Both the position numbers and the translations under genes were made by a program. Below are positions 23,164-37,500 of a DNA stretch of 64,000 nt, piece by piece. This DNA comes from Biscogniauxia marginata (taxonomy: Eukaryota > Ascomycota > Sordariomycetes > Xylariales > Xylariaceae): the NCBI GenBank assembly GCA_022695795.1, contig MU404170.1, positions 62,001 through 126,000 on the forward strand. Direction: 5' to 3'. The notes beneath the pieces were generated by a model. That model ran no database searches and was not told the DNA's origin. It saw only the letters and a list, made by a program, of their open reading frames with translations. Position 1 is the first letter of the stretch. Each line of letters opens with the position of its first letter.

Positions 23164-23544
23164 ATGCCGTCAAATAATAACACAAAGGTTCGAAAGCTGA
23201 AGAGCAGTTCCCGACGCGTTTCTCGTCCTAAGGAGATCGATAAAATGAAATAAGGCAATATAAACAAGCGTCGTAACACCATATTTAGAAAGATGAACGA
23301 CTATTTCAAATTATCCGGGCAAAATATTTACTGTGTTATTTTCAATCAACCTCAATCTCAATATTACGAGTACACAACAACTAAGAATACAAAATGGCCA
23401 CCTACTAAAGAATTCTTCGTGAGTAGAGTCTAGGCCAACCCCTTTACAGCTCTAACTAGCAATAATTAGGACACGGCTTATCCAGTTCCCGTCAAACTAG
23501 GGCCGGGGAACGTGGCCATCGAGAAAAAAGACGAGGAAAAGTAA
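23164..23544 (+). pseudogene. Decayed small MADS-box-like protein
   Basis: From ATG 23164 one frame reads a basic N-terminus, then KRRNTIFRKMNDYFKLSG and NIYCVIFNQPQ, then YYEYTT and KWPPTKEFF. The order basic KRR-T-F-K-KM-L, hydrophobic VIF strand, then YEY/WP is that of MADS-like fungal proteins. Three in-frame stops (TAA, TAG, TAG) interrupt it before a final TAA at 23544; each is one C-to-T or G-to-A step from a sense codon. It sits just beside the palindromic MITE in partly AT-shifted DNA. The family call is moderate; the broken state is clear. Confidence 0.5.
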
Positions 23545-25281
23545 CCCACCCACACGAAGGCCTATTAACCGAGCGGAAGGCATGGTTAATATTGGGCAGG
23601 AATGCTTCATGCGAAAGGGAATACGGGACTGGAAAAAGTGGGCAATCGCGAATTGGAATTCAACTCAAGGATGTGAGAAGACAAGAGTTAGCAAGGCAGA
23701 GCTACATAGCAGTACGTACCTCATAGAGTATTACAAGTGGTTATAATTCTAGCTCTTCACACAACAATATCGTGATTATTAAAGTCATTACTTGGCTAGC
23801 CTTGACAGCGCGAGCCCGTGTGTCTCCTCTCGTCGCTCGACGTAGCCCACTATCAGTTGGTTCATATTCCAATCAAGACCTTATCGAGCGTAGATTCGCA
23901 ATGTCAATTTTCAGAGTTTGACGGACCCGCTACATACAAGAGCGCAATCCTTGCCGAATATCACATTTGACGTTTTTAGTTGGGTGCATTAACAGTCCCC
24001 CCGATGCGGCCGTCTAGCCGATGGTTACATCTCACTACCCAGAAAACCATGGAGACGGACAGGCTCTTCGTAACTTCTCCGTTACCGTGGATAAGCATGA
24101 TGATGTGTCTCGGCAGTGTCGATCATCCCAGATTCAGGCTCCGCGGCATATGTATTGAATGCTACCCTGCTGGATGGTCCGACTACGTGATAAGGAGTTG
24201 CCGTTCGGCCAACAGAGCCCATGTATACTACTGGCATCAATGAAACCCCGTAATTTCTTAAGAGTTTGTTGGCTCCATCGGACTATGGGAATATCACTTC
24301 GCCAACATGACGTGGTATGCTTGTAGGGTCATGTGGATTCTGATTCCTATGTTCATGTCTGTTGTCTCTACCCGAATACGCTCATTGCATGATATGTGAA
24401 TTAACAAGAGCCAATACAGACCCATATCTTAAGCATGTCTTTCTGCAGGAGATCGTGACCAACTTGCTGCCGCAAGACCTTTTTACCAGCTTTGACCAGC
24501 CGGAATACAGCGCAAGTTAGGACGCTAGGCAAGGAGGCTTGGATAAGGTCTTTGACGTTAGGAGGTAATGCCATGTGCTCGTTGGGCACCGGTGAACCTC
24601 GGTCTTTTATGCCAACGTATGTATATTCTCAGGTCTATTATGAAGGGATATCTTGTGGGGCCTTTAACAATAATGCAAGACTTCCCAGAATAAAGCCGCA
24701 GCTTAATCGCTGAACACCTATTAGATGTAAGCATCCTTACAGTTTACACGTCTTGCCTTAGGTTTCAACACACCTGGTCTTTCATCATGATTAGGTGCCA
24801 GTAGGTCGCAGGATTTACTACGCGCATGGATGTATGTTATTACGTTTTACATCGGGTATTAACGCTCTGCGTCAATCAAATTGTGCATCCGAAACTAGCC
24901 TTTCGACCACGTATGTAAAGCAAACATATAGCGTACACTAATATCCACTGCCACCATACTAAAGATCAATGCTCTCAAATAGTGGCACGAAATACGTACT
25001 TTCGATAGAGCCCGACGATTAGCACTGGCGCCTGGCAGGTTATCCAAGCATCGTTCTTAAACTGAATATATGATTAACTAAGTTCCACCCTTATACCGAC
25101 AACCAAGAGACATAAGCCGCTAATGGCGCGATTATATATTATTATTAGTTGAGTAGTTTTCGTAGCTGCTATCAAGTTTGGCTAGAAATTATAAAAGATT
25201 GTATTAGCCTGAAAATATTCTACCTTGAACGTTAATCATCTCGTTATACGTAAGCAGGGCTCATTTGGCACGATCTTAGCC
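23545..25281. other. Intergenic, no supported gene
   Basis: Short unconnected ORFs only (for example 23980-24243 +, 24492-24713 +). No domain or repeat recognised; the sequence looks like decayed unique DNA. Confidence 0.4.
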
Positions 25282-25787
25282 ATGTCGTTCGACATGAATA
25301 GCTACCCTTTCGAACCATACCAGATTCCATTCACCCAATATGGAAACGAAACCGTGCCAGCAATGTTTAGTCAATTTCAACAAGGGGCGATGCATATGCC
25401 GACACATTTAAGCATACAGGTGGATTATATGTTAAAGTAGGTGCAAATATCGAGTGCTTCTAATTATGAGCTAATATTAGCAGGACACAGTGTATGATGC
25501 TCTCAAAGATAAACGAGGTACAATATAGTTTATTTACCTTCCGGCAAGAGATATATAGCATTAATAGTGTGATGACACATCTGCAAAGCAAGGTAGATGC
25601 TATTACCGAGACTATACAAGCATGGAAAGATGAATATAAGGAGGAACTAAGACAAATGCAAAGTGGCATAAAGAGTGGCCTGAATGAATTTGCTTCAGAT
25701 GTTACTCGCTTATTAAGTGATGAAGTGGCAGATGAGGAGGAGGGGATGAATAACCAACCGACGCAAAATATAAGATTCGGGGTGTAA
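25282..25787 (+). CDS. Small two-exon protein with C-terminal coiled coil, unknown function
   Basis: Exons 25282-25436 and 25484-25787 join in phase 2 over a 47-base GTAGGT...CAG intron with GCTAAT near its 3' end, giving 152 aa. The N-terminal ~50 residues are rich in F, Y, P and Q. After the junction, ~70 residues have heptad-like spacing (INEVQYSLFTFRQEI, VMTHLQSKVDAITETI, EELRQMQSGI), suggesting an amphipathic helix or coiled coil, and an acidic tail (DEVADEEEG) follows. Further exons upstream are possible because the frame is open back to ~25225. It ends 138 bp before the 25926 inverted repeat. It could be a host gene or cargo of a mobile element. Confidence 0.45.
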
Positions 25788-25925
25788 GGGATAGCAGAAT
25801 ATAGGAATCCTACCCGAGTCCTCCTTCATGATAGTCACGGTCAGGGGTATAATATGGGCATCACGATTGTGGGTGTGGGTATGGGCAAGCGCTCGTGGCG
25901 AGCTGCTTGGGGAGGTTTGGCCGTG

Positions 25926-26049
25926 TGTGGGGGTGGTCCATGCACCCAGGGTTTAAATGCGAAATTTTCAGTAGCTAGTTTGATGTTCGCTCTCAACGCC
26001 TAATACATCACACAACCCTTCTTTTTGGTGTACTTTTCTTAGTACAACA
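25926..26049 (+). repeat. Left long terminal inverted repeat
   Basis: ~124 bp, GC-normal and not visibly RIP-mutated, pairing with 49436-49559. A diverged relative lies at ~60323. Confidence 0.85.
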
Positions 26050-26604
26050 TATGGTGAGAGCTCTCAGCATTCGTTTCAGTCCTCTGGTTTCCCATTGCGG
26101 CAAACACACTCGTTTCGCAGCCATGACGGCATACACACTCATTTCGCGGAAAGCATGAATTCCTCACGGTCGGGGACCAACACGCACACGTCGTGCCATA
26201 CGTCGATACCAAGTCTGAAATATCAGGACGATCGGTCCGCTACCAAGAATTCCCATTACCCCTAAAGGATGCGCCGTCCTAATTCTTACCAAGGATAAGA
26301 TCCCCACTTGGTCTTAGTCGTTGGCGTATAAGCATAATCCCTGTTTTTAGTAAGTCCACTAGTGTTAAATGTCCTGTATATAAAACGCGAGGATCATAAA
26401 ATAAGATCTAGTAAATATATACCTTTCTAATAAATGAAACTAATCATATTTAATTGAAAATTATTAAGGTTGTTTTTATTAATTATTTTATCGAATATTA
26501 ATAATTAATTAAAAGATTTAATTTATAAACTAAATAATGAAAAGCTAACCTTTTTTTAATAACTTAATAATATTAAGTTTAATAAAAAATAATAAACTTA
26601 AAAT

Positions 26605-27049
26605 TGTTACGACTTAATAAGGGTAAAGAGAATTAAAATGGTCATGTGATTTAAGGTCACATAACTTCAAAAAGAATTCTTTATTATTCTCTTGAGAATT
26701 AGGGAAAATGCTAAGATTCTTTGTTATTCTCTTAAAAATTAGGGAGAATACCAAGATTCTTTGTTGTTCTCTTGAGAATTAAAGAGAATATAAATATAAC
26801 TCCTTATAAAGAATGAAATATAAATAAATTAGAATTTCTTACGTATTTAGTTATTCATTTTAGTTTTTTAGCTATTAATTTAAAACTATAATCACTTTTT
26901 AACACTATAATAAGAATACCTTAAAACCTCTTTAACGAATAAAACATAATAAATCATTTAAATTAATCTCAATTTATTATTACTTTTAAATTAAGAAAAC
27001 TTAATACGTATTTACTTATAAAGTTAATTAACTAGGAATTTATAAAGAG
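26605..27049 (+). repeat. 5' LTR (main part) of the outer element, with three ~45-bp U3 repeats
   Basis: Three imperfect copies of a unit around ATTCTTTGTTATTCTCTTGAGAATT lie at ~26673-26790. The same triplet is in the 3' LTR at ~48784-48900. The conserved R/U5 part follows from ~26820. The last 10 bases of the LTR lie at 34598-34607. Confidence 0.9.
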
Positions 27050-30000
27050 TGTGACGAACCTCCTTATGTGTTCCTAGTCAGCTGACTTCACAGGTGAGTA
27101 CGTACTAGGTTTTCTTAATTTGAAGGTAATAATGGATTAAGATTGGTTCAGTTAATTCATAATGTTATGTTCGTTAAAGAGGTTTTAAGGTACTCTCACT
27201 ATAGTATTAAAGAGTAACTATAGTCTTAGATTAATAGTTAAGGAACTAAAAAAAATAAATAACTAAAAGAACAAGAAGATTCCAACTTATTTATATAAAT
27301 GTCTCTTAGAACTGTATTTAGCGCACCTCTTAGTTCTTTATATTATTTGTTAATCTTGATAAATAATATATATATCTTTTTTTAATTATCTCTTTATAAT
27401 AATAAATAATAAGGATAAAGTCACGTGATTAATACGTAATAACGCCTAAAAATAAAACTACTTTTTAATTCGTAATACTATTTCTCGTTTTTATTGTTTT
27501 TATTTTAAAAACCAACTTTACCTCTTTTTTTATTATTATGTTTAATCGTGGTGTTTAAAAGAATTCTTTTTTACCGGGGAAAAAGAAATCGTTTATAAAC
27601 TACCGAAGAAACAACATTATAATTATCTCTTTATTTGGTTTTAAAGTTATACCTTGCGATTGTTGTATTAAAAAGGGACTAGTGTGTAGGATGGTAGAGG
27701 GCTGTTCTTAATATGGGGAATGTTTAAAGGTCAATAATCGCAACTATGGAGGTAGCGGAATATCTCTCTTATTTATATAAAACATTTCGCGTGAGAAAAA
27801 ACGTTTAGATAAAGAAGAACTAGTGGTGGAGGGGCTCTTATTAGAGTTTTAACAAAGACATTAAAACGAGTTAAAGCGTTAATAAAAGGAAATATAAATG
27901 GCCATTTCTCGTTTAATTTATTTATAAAAATAATAGAACTTCTTTAAAGAGCGTGAAATAGAAATAGTTCGTCGTGATTACTAAAGTTTAAAAAAGTTAA
28001 AGAAATAAAAGCGTGTTATAACTAAATAGTAGCGTCTCTTTAAAAAACAATAAAACACGGAGGAATCGTTACGTTAACTTGTATCTAGGTAAGGCGTGCT
28101 TGTTTCGGAGGTCTTCTCTTCCTTTGACTAGTCCCAACTGGATCACGACCCGGGTCCTTAAATCCCCCTAGGCGATCTGGGTTCTGGCGGTGAAAGTTCT
28201 TAAATTTATCTGTTAAATTCTTTAAATGCTTAAGTAGTTCTTAAATGTTCTCCTCGAGTGGGTAACCTTCTTATTTAACAAAATATTATAATTAACCTCC
28301 GACCCGTTTTAAATCTAATATTTTTTTTATTTCGTACTTATTAAGATTTTCCTTAAATTCTAGTTGGTTTTCTAGTATGGCGTTTTTTAATGCTGGTTTT
28401 AAAAGCGAAATATGAAATACAAGATGTATTTTAAATCTTTTTAGTAGTACTAGCTTGTAGTTAATTTTCGAAATAACCTTCTCGATTTTATATAGTTTTA
28501 ATTTCTTGAATTTAAGTTTTTCGCTAAGTCGCTTTATTTTAATTTAAGGTGTTTTTAATATTACGCCTTGTTATTAGCGAAATAAGTAAATTATATCTCT
28601 TCTCTTAAGAATTAATTCCTCGATTCTTTTTTTATTATAATACTTTGTTATTTTATCTTGAATAAATTATAGTTCTTTTTATAGCCGTTATTATACTGCC
28701 TAGATCTTTTCGGATAGTACTTTTACTCTCGGGGCCTTTATTTCAACTCTTGGTACTTTTGTGAGTTTAATCGGTTGTCTTTAGACTTCCGCTTTTTGCT
28801 TGTATACTGCTTTGTGTAGTGATATCTTTATGTCTTCGTTAATCGAAGTATTATATGTTATTTAAGTTATTAATAGTAACTTTACTTAATTATTCATTTC
28901 TCAGTTAATATAGCTTCGTAAATATTGTTCTATTATTTAGTTTAGTCTCTTTATTTATTTATTGGTTTAAGGATAATATATTATAAATAATTTTTACTTA
29001 ATTCCTATTCGTTTTATTAAGCTGGTTTAAAATTTTGACGTAAATAACTTGTTTTTGTTTAAAATAACGCGTTTTAATAGCTTATATTTATTAATATACT
29101 TTTTTAAAAAATTAAAAACTAATTGTTTTACTATGCTTAATTCGTTAAATAATAAAAAGTAGACGTATTTCGTGAGTTTATTAACGATTACTTATATGCT
29201 ATTATAAGGTACTTTTATAGTAGGATCTTTTGATTTTAGGAGTTTTATTACGAAATCCCATATAATTATGTGTTACGCTTTATTAGGTATCTAGGTTAGT
29301 TATAATAATTTATATGGTTTATATCGTGATGTTTTAGCCTTATTATAAATATTATAATTCTTTATAATTCTTTTAATTATTTGTTGTATTTCTAGAAAGT
29401 CGAATTCTTTTTAAAGTCGTTTTATTGTTTTGAAAATCCCTTAGTAGCCGTATAAAGGATGTTTGTGAAATTCTTTGACGAATTTGTCTTGTACTTGTTT
29501 TAATATATATACCTTTTCTTTGTACGAGAGAAGTTCGTCGCTAGATCCTTATTAAAACTGTAATTGTTTTTCCTTTTAATTATAATTTTCTTTAAAACGT
29601 TATTTTTAATTTCTTATGTTAATTCGTATATAAGTTAATATAACTAATTTGTTATTTTGTTGTTTAAATATCTAGATATTTCTTTTATTAATTTTTGATT
29701 TATAATCTCCTTTTTTATTAAGAAGATCTACTTAAATATTTTCTTTTCCTTTAATATACTGGATTTTAAAATTAAACTTAGATAAGAAAATCATTTAACG
29801 CTCGTGTTTTTAATTAAGCGTTTATATTGTTATGAATCGTGTAAGGTTCTTATGGTTTAAATAAATGTCGATAGGTTCCTTGGTTTTATTAAGCTATAGT
29901 TCTCATTTTTTTAGTGCTTTAATAACTACTAATAATTCCTTATTATAGATCTAATAGTTTAGTTTAGCACTATATAGTGCTTTGAATAAGTACGCGACTA

Positions 30001-33000
30001 GGTATTATTTCTTATTGTTTTTTAATTGCTTTAAAACTACTTTAATGGCGAAATTTAAGGCATTTATCCTTAGTCGTTTCTTTTTATTTTCGTTTAGAAG
30101 TTTATATATAACCTTATTAGTTATAACTTCTTTTAGCTACTGAAAAGCCTGCCTAGCTTCTTTAGTGAATTAAAAAGCCTTTCTTGTTTTCGTTAAGGTA
30201 ATTAGTTCTATTAATGGTTTAGCGATACGCCCGAAATCTTTAATAAGTTGTTTGACATAGTTAATAAAGCCAAGAAATATGCATATATTTATAATACTTT
30301 TAGGTTCTGGCTAATCCTTGATTGTTATTATTTTTCTTTTTTAAATGCAGATTTCTCTTAGACTTATTATAAACCCTAGATAGTTTAGTTTTTTGATATG
30401 TTATTTATTTTTAGTTGGATAAACGAGTAGGTTCGCCTTTTTTAGGGCTTTTAACATTTGCTTTATATGTTTTTTATGTTTTTTCTCGTTTTTTAAGTAA
30501 ATTAGTATATCGTTTAAATAAACGAATATAAATTTGTCTAAAAACTTGCGAAAAACTATTATGATTATATATTAAAATGTAGCGAGTACGTTAATAAGTC
30601 TAAATAATATAATTTTATACTTATAATATTTATATATTATTTAGAAAGTTATATATTATTTATGTTTTTTAGCTATTTTAATTATATAATATTTATCGCA
30701 AAGGTTTAATGCTATAAAGATTTAAGCCTTATTAATTTGTTTTTTCATGAGTTTTATTAGTGATAATAAGTACTTGTTTTTCTTGGTTATTTTATTAAGG
30801 TGTCGATAGTTAATTACTCGTCGTTATACTAGGTTTCCTTTTTTATCGATATGTTATTTCTCGTTTTTGTCGATTTTAGGTATTATAATTACCGGGTATT
30901 TTAACGAGGATTTTAACTCTTAAATATATCCTTTATTAAAATTCTCCTAGATTCCTTTTTATAGTGCTTTTTATTTTTCTTGATTTATAAGATATATTAA
31001 GAATAATTTTGGTTATTTTTCTTTTTTAAAGTAGATTTAGTGATTTTATTAGTTATGTTTTAATAATTCTTTTTTTGTTTTGTTTTTAAATAATTTATAA
31101 AAATGGAGGTATTTACGCGGTACTCTTTTCGTTAGATCTTTAAGCTTGGTTACTCGAATTATATAGGCGATATATTTCGTTTTTACATCCGTTTTTCTGG
31201 AGTTACTTGCGATATTCATTTTGTAATCCGTAGTGGTTAGCTCCTTTTATTTTTAATCTTAATGGAGCGTGTTTATCTCGAAATTTATTCGTGGATTGCT
31301 TTTTTTAAACTAATTCATCCTTAGTATCATGTCGTGATTTAATATATGTGTAATATTAAAAATAACTTGCTCGGGATGTTTTTAAATAGTTACTAAAAAA
31401 AGGATTATTTTTCTTAGTACTTTATTATTTTCGTAACTGGATATATATCTTTCGAAGTTCCGTAATTAGTATAAACTTTGTTTATATATTTATAATATTT
31501 TGTTTTTTTGAGTTATTTTAGTTGAGATATAGCTTTTATTTACTTCTAAGTTTATAAGGGCTTTGTACTCTCTTTTATTATACTTGATTCTGGTTTTAAT
31601 GGTATTATCGAGTCTTGACTGGACTTTATATAAGGACTTATTATTTATGGCTTTTCGCTGCCTTACTAGCGAGAGCTTTTGCCGTTTTTTGGTTTTCTAC
31701 GTCCCTTCTTTTTTGGTTTTCTTTTAGTTGCTATAACCTAGATATCTTTTTATTTTTAGGCTTTTATAAGAACGTGTTTCTAGTAATCATTATTTAAATA
31801 GTTTCTTTAATTATTTTTTATATAATAAGGGGTAAAAGGTTTATCCTTTATATAAAACCTTATATATTAAAACTTTAATTCTTTTTCGAGAGCCTTTTTA
31901 TAACCCAAGTTTATTTTATTAACTCGGAATTTTTTGAAGTTCTAGATTATCTTTAAATAAAAAAAGTAATTCTTGAGTTTGTTTGTTAAGGGTATCTCGA
32001 TGTTTCCCCTTAAGCTTATATTGATTTTTAAAAGTTTTCCTCCTTTTTTAAGGTATATTTTAATGATTCATTTATAGCCCTGTTTAGTTATACGTGTTTT
32101 TACTTATTACTTTGTTAAGTGTTTTTTTATAGAGCCGAATAAATTAATGTCGTATTTAGTTCGTTTTTCGAGCCATTATAAAAGATGTAGTTCTTTTTAT
32201 AATTCTTATAATTCTTATAATTCTTCTTTAATCTCGTTTTCTTTAAAACCTGCTTCAAGTAAGTTGTGTACGTTGTATGGTATCGAGGTGTAATATATAT
32301 AACCTTTAGTAATTACTTCGTTGCTTTTTTTGAAACCGGGGTGAAAATAACATATTTAAGGAAAATGTAACTATCGTGGGATGTTATCGTAAATACACTT
32401 ATTTTCTTTCGTGTCATTACTTTCTAGTTCTTAAGAATAATAACCGGTTCCATTTTTAGAACTTTTATATACTTAATAAGCGTCGTTGATATAAAAGCTT
32501 TAATGTAACGATGCATGTTTTTTTAAGCTTTAATAGATATCGTAACTATTATCTATATAAAACCTTCCGTTTAAGTTATTATATTAGCTTTTTCCTTAAT
32601 AAGTTTCGCATTTATCGTTATTATAATGACTTTAATGTAGATTATTATGGTTTAACTCAATTTTTAAGTCGTATCCTAGCTTATAATTATCGCATTTATA
32701 TAGTAATTCGCCTTCGTTATATCTTTATTTAGCTTGTTTTAATGTGAGATATCTTAAATATAAGTAGTTATCCTTTAAATAGTCTTTACGGTTAACTTAA
32801 TAAGATCCATAAATTTTTTTTATAAGGGCCTCCTCGTTTTTTTTTGCCTTGATAATACCGATAATAAATACTTAATTTACTTTTTTGTTGTTTTTGAATT
32901 AAACCCTTACTTCGGCGGCTCTTTTTTCGGGTTAAGAAATCCTTTTTATTCTTAGTTCTTGTTTTTTAAAACTTCGGCACTCGTTTTTATAATATCCTTT

Positions 33001-34592
33001 CTTTTTATAGTTAAAACACTTAATAATTAATTTATTTCATTTTTTTTGTTCTTTTTAAATAATGTTGATTTTAATGAGGTTTGACTTGGTTTTAGTGCCT
33101 TTCCTGGTTCCGGCACCGCTTTTATGATTTCCTTTTTTCAGCTGATTATTATTCCTTCGTTATATCGTTTTTTTCTTTTTAAGGTACCATTCGAAGTTCT
33201 CGTTATTAATGGTGATTGCTATTATAACGTAGTTATTAAACTTTTCTAGGTTCTTTTCTTTATATAAGTTTATTTTATATAGCTTTTTTTTATATAGTTC
33301 TTTAATTTTTAATAAAATAAGTAATATAGGCTTTTAATAAGTAGTTATAATTAACTTGCGAGTTTTTTGAACTTAATAGCGTAATTTAAAGCCTTTTTAT
33401 TTTGTTATAATTTATAAAGTCGGGCTTCGGCTTATTACTTAAGGATTAAATTGCCGAATATAAACTTAAGTTGTTTTTCAAACTCTTTATAATTTTTAAA
33501 GACTTTTTTCGTGTCTTTTTAGGCGTTTAATCCGTTTTCTAGATAATCTTTTAACACTAGTTAAAACCAAGTTAAGGCGGTTTCGACGAGGAGTTAAGAT
33601 ACCGTGAAAATCTTTTATTCCTCGATAGTAATTGTTTTATAATAGAACCGTAAATAGGTTCCGGCCCAAATTAAAAATCTTTTTAAATCGCTTGACCCAT
33701 TATATTTATTAAGTGTAATTAATTTAAAACCTTTTATATCGAGAGTTATTATATTATTTTCGTCGTTTAAGTTATTAAGGTCGTTATCGTTTAAGGGTAA
33801 TTTTAATTACTTGTCTCTAAAAGGTAAGGGTTATTTTGTTTATTTATTTTCTTTTTTAGGTGTTTCTTCCTCCTTCTTTTCTTCTTCCTTAGATGATTTT
33901 TCGTGCTAAGCTTCTAAAGTGTCCTTTTGTGACTCTTTTTTAGCTATAACTATAATGGACTCTTGTGTTGATTCTTTTAAACCTTTTTATTATACCGTAA
34001 AAAGACTTAAAACTTTCGTTTAAGAGCTTATTAATTGTTATTCTCTTACTTATTTCTTTTTTTGTTACCTTTTAGTTTTAAGGGGCATGCTTGTCCTAAG
34101 ACTGTTTAACTGAAAATCCCTCCTCTTAAACCAATGTTAAACACTAATTAAAAAGCTATTAAAATGTGACGAACCTCTTTATATGTTCCTAGTTAACTGA
34201 CTTTATAAGTAAGTACGTACTAGGTTTTCTTGATTTGAAAGTAATAGTGGGTTAATATTAGTTTAGTTGATTTATAATGTTATATTCGTTAAAAAGGTTT
34301 TAAGGTACTCTTGTTATAGTATTAAAAAGTGACTATAATTTTAAATTAATAATTAAGGAACTAAAAAAAATGAATAACTAAAAAAACAAGAAGATTTTAA
34401 CCTATTTATATAAATGTCCCTTAGGACTATATCTAGCGCACCTCCTAGTTCTCCGTATTATCTGTTAATCCCGACAGATAATATGTGTGTCTTCTCTCAA
34501 TTATCTCTTCATAGCAACAAATAATAGGGATAAGGTCACGTGACTAACACGTGACAACGCCCAAGAACAAAACTACCTTTTAATTCGTAACA
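27050..34592 (-). mobile_element. Nested Ty3/gypsy element 1, full length, minus orientation
   Basis: Inserted into the 5' LTR of the outer element. LTRs 27050-27477 and 34165-34592 are both 428 bp. Target duplication AAGAG (27045-27049) and AAGAA (34593-34597), one G-to-A apart. Sense is minus: the polypurine side is at left and gag lies at right. Reverse transcriptase at ~30470-30590 reads FIFVYLNDILI, so the second catalytic Asp triad residue is now Asn. About 7.5 kb, all frames broken. Last-arriving with element 2, since both interrupt the outer copy. Confidence 0.92.
34165..34592 (-). repeat. Right (5') LTR of nested element 1
   Basis: First ~230 bp are AT-shifted, but ~34410-34592 (U3 in sense) keeps normal GC, including CACGTGAC, whereas the left copy of the same segment (27290-27477) is AT-converted. 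Confidence 0.9.
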
Positions 34593-37500
34593 AAGAAGTT
34601 CGTTACATTTTAATAGCTCTTTAATTAATGCTTAACATTAATTTAAAAAAAGGGATTTTCGGTCGAACCGTCTTAAAATAAGCATGCCCCTTAAAACTAA
34701 AAAGTAATAAGAAAAAAAATAAGTAAAAAAACAACAATTAACAAGCTTTTAAACGAAAGCTTTAAATTCTTTTACGATATAATAAAAAGGTTTAAAAAAA
34801 TTAACATAAAAGTCAATTATAATTACAATTAAAAAAGAGTCTTAAAAGGACACCTCGAAAGCTTAATAAGAAGAATCATCTAAAAAAGAAAAAAAAAAAG
34901 GAAAAAACGCCTAAAAAAGAAAATAAATAAATAAAATAACCCCTACTTCTTAGAAATAAACAACTAAAACTACCTTTAAACGATAACGACCTTAATAACT
35001 TAAACGACGAAAATAATATAATAACCCTCAATATAAAAGGTTTTAAATTAATTATACTTAGTAAATATAATAGGTTAAACGATTTAAAAAGATTTTTAAT
35101 CTAAGCCGGAACCTATTTATAGTTTTATCACGAAACAATTACCATTAAAGAATAAAAAGTTTTCACGGTATTCTAGCTCCTTATTGGAATTATTTTAACT
35201 TGATTTTAATTAGTATTAAAAAATCATTTAAAAACAAGTTAAACGCCTAAAGAAACATAAAAAAGGTCTTTAAGAATTACAAAGAATTTAAAAAACAACT
35301 TAGTTTTATATTCGGTAATCCAATCTTTAAGTAACAAGCTAAAACTCGACTTTATAAATTACGATAAAACAAAAAGGCTTTAAATTACGTTATTAAGTTC
35401 AAAAAACTCGTAAGCTAGTTATAATTACTTATCGAGAGCTTATACTACTTGTTTTATTAAAGATTAAAAAACTATATAAAAAATAAGCTATATAAAATAA
35501 ATCTATATAAAGAAAGAAACCTAGGAAAGTTTAATAACTACGTTATAATAATAATAATAATTAATAATAAAAACTTCGAACAATACCTTAAAAAGACAAA
35601 AACGATATAACGAAAAAATGGCAATTAATTAAAAAGAGGAAATTATAAAAGTGGTACTAAAACTAGAAAAAACACTAAAACTAAGTCAAACCTCATTAAA
35701 ATCAACGTTACTTAAAAAAAGCAAAAAAAAAACGAAATAAGTTAACTATTAAATGTTTTAATTATAAAAAGAAAAGACATTATAAAAACGAGTACCGAAG
35801 TCTTAAAAAACAGGAACTAAAAATAAGAGGAATTCCTTAACCCGAGAAAAGAACCTTCGAAATAAGGGTTTATTTCGAAAATAATAAAAAGATAAATTAA
35901 GTATTTATTATTACTACTATTAAAACAAAGAAAAACGAGGAGATCATTATAAAAAAAATCTATAAATATTATTAAGTTAATTATAAAAACTATTTAAAGA
36001 ATAATTATTTATACCTAAGATATTTTATATTAAAATAAGCTAAATAAGAATATAACGAAAACGAATTATTATATAAATATAATAACTATAAACTAGAATA
36101 CGACTTAGGAATTAAGTTAAATTATAATAAGCTATATTAAAGCCATTATAACGATGACAAGTATAAAACCCATTAAGAAAGAAACCAGTATAACAGTTTA
36201 AACTAGAGGTTTTATATAGATGATAACTGCGATGTTTATTAAAGTTTAAAAGAATATATATCGTTATATTAGAGCTTAAAAGAACATATATCGTTATATT
36301 GGAGCTTTTATATTAACGACGCTTATTAAGTACATAAAAGTTTTAAGAATAAAGCTGGTTATTATCTTTAAAAACCAGAAAATAATAACATAAAAGAAAA
36401 TAAATATATTTACGATAACGTCCCATGATAACTACATTACTTTAAAGCATGTTATTTTTACTTAAGTTCCGAAAAAAGCAATAAAGTAATTGTTAAAAGT
36501 TATATATATTATATTTTAATATTATGCGACGTACACGACTTACTTGAAGCGGGTTTCGAAAAAGACAAAGTTAAGAACGAATTATAGGAATTATAAAAAG
36601 GACTATATTTTTTATAATGACTCGAAAAACGAGTTAAATATAACATTAGTTTATTTAACTTAATAGGAAAACACTTAATAAAATAACAAATAAAAATGTG
36701 TGCGATTAAATTAAATTATAAATAAATTGTTAAGGTATATCTTAAAAAAAAGGGAAAATTTCTAGAAATTAATATAAACTTATAAAGAGACATTAAATTA
36801 CCTTTAATAAATAAACTCAAGAATTATACATTTTATTTAAAAATAATTTAAAATCTTAAGAAATTTTGAGTTAATAAAAAAAATAAACTTAGGTTATAAA
36901 AAGGCCCTCGAAAAAGAATTAAAGTTTTAATATATAAAGTTTTATATAAAAAACAAACTTTTTACCCTTTATTACGTGAAAAACAATTAAAAAAACTATT
37001 TAAATAATAATTGCTAAAAACACGCTTCTATAAAAGCCCAAAAATGAAAAGACATTTAGGTTATAATAACTTAAAAAAACCCAAAAGAGAAAAGGCGTAG
37101 AAAACCAAAAAACGGTAAAGGCTCTCGCTAGTAAAACAGCGAGAAGCCATAAATAATAAGTTTTTATATAAAGTTTAGTTAAGACTCGATAATATTATTA
37201 TAACTAGAGTTAAATATAATAAAAGGAAATATAAAGCCTTTATAAACTCAAGAGTAAATAAAAGCTATATCTTAACCGAGATAACTTAAAAAAATAAAAT
37301 ACTATAAATATATAAATAAAATTCATATTAATTACGGAACTTCGAAAAATACATATTTAATTATAAAAATATTAAAATATTAAAAAAGATAGTTCTTCTT
37401 TTAGTAACCATTTAAAGACATCTCGAGTAAATCATTTTTAATATTATATATATATTAAATCACGATATAATACTAGAAATGAATTAGCTTAAAAGAAGTA

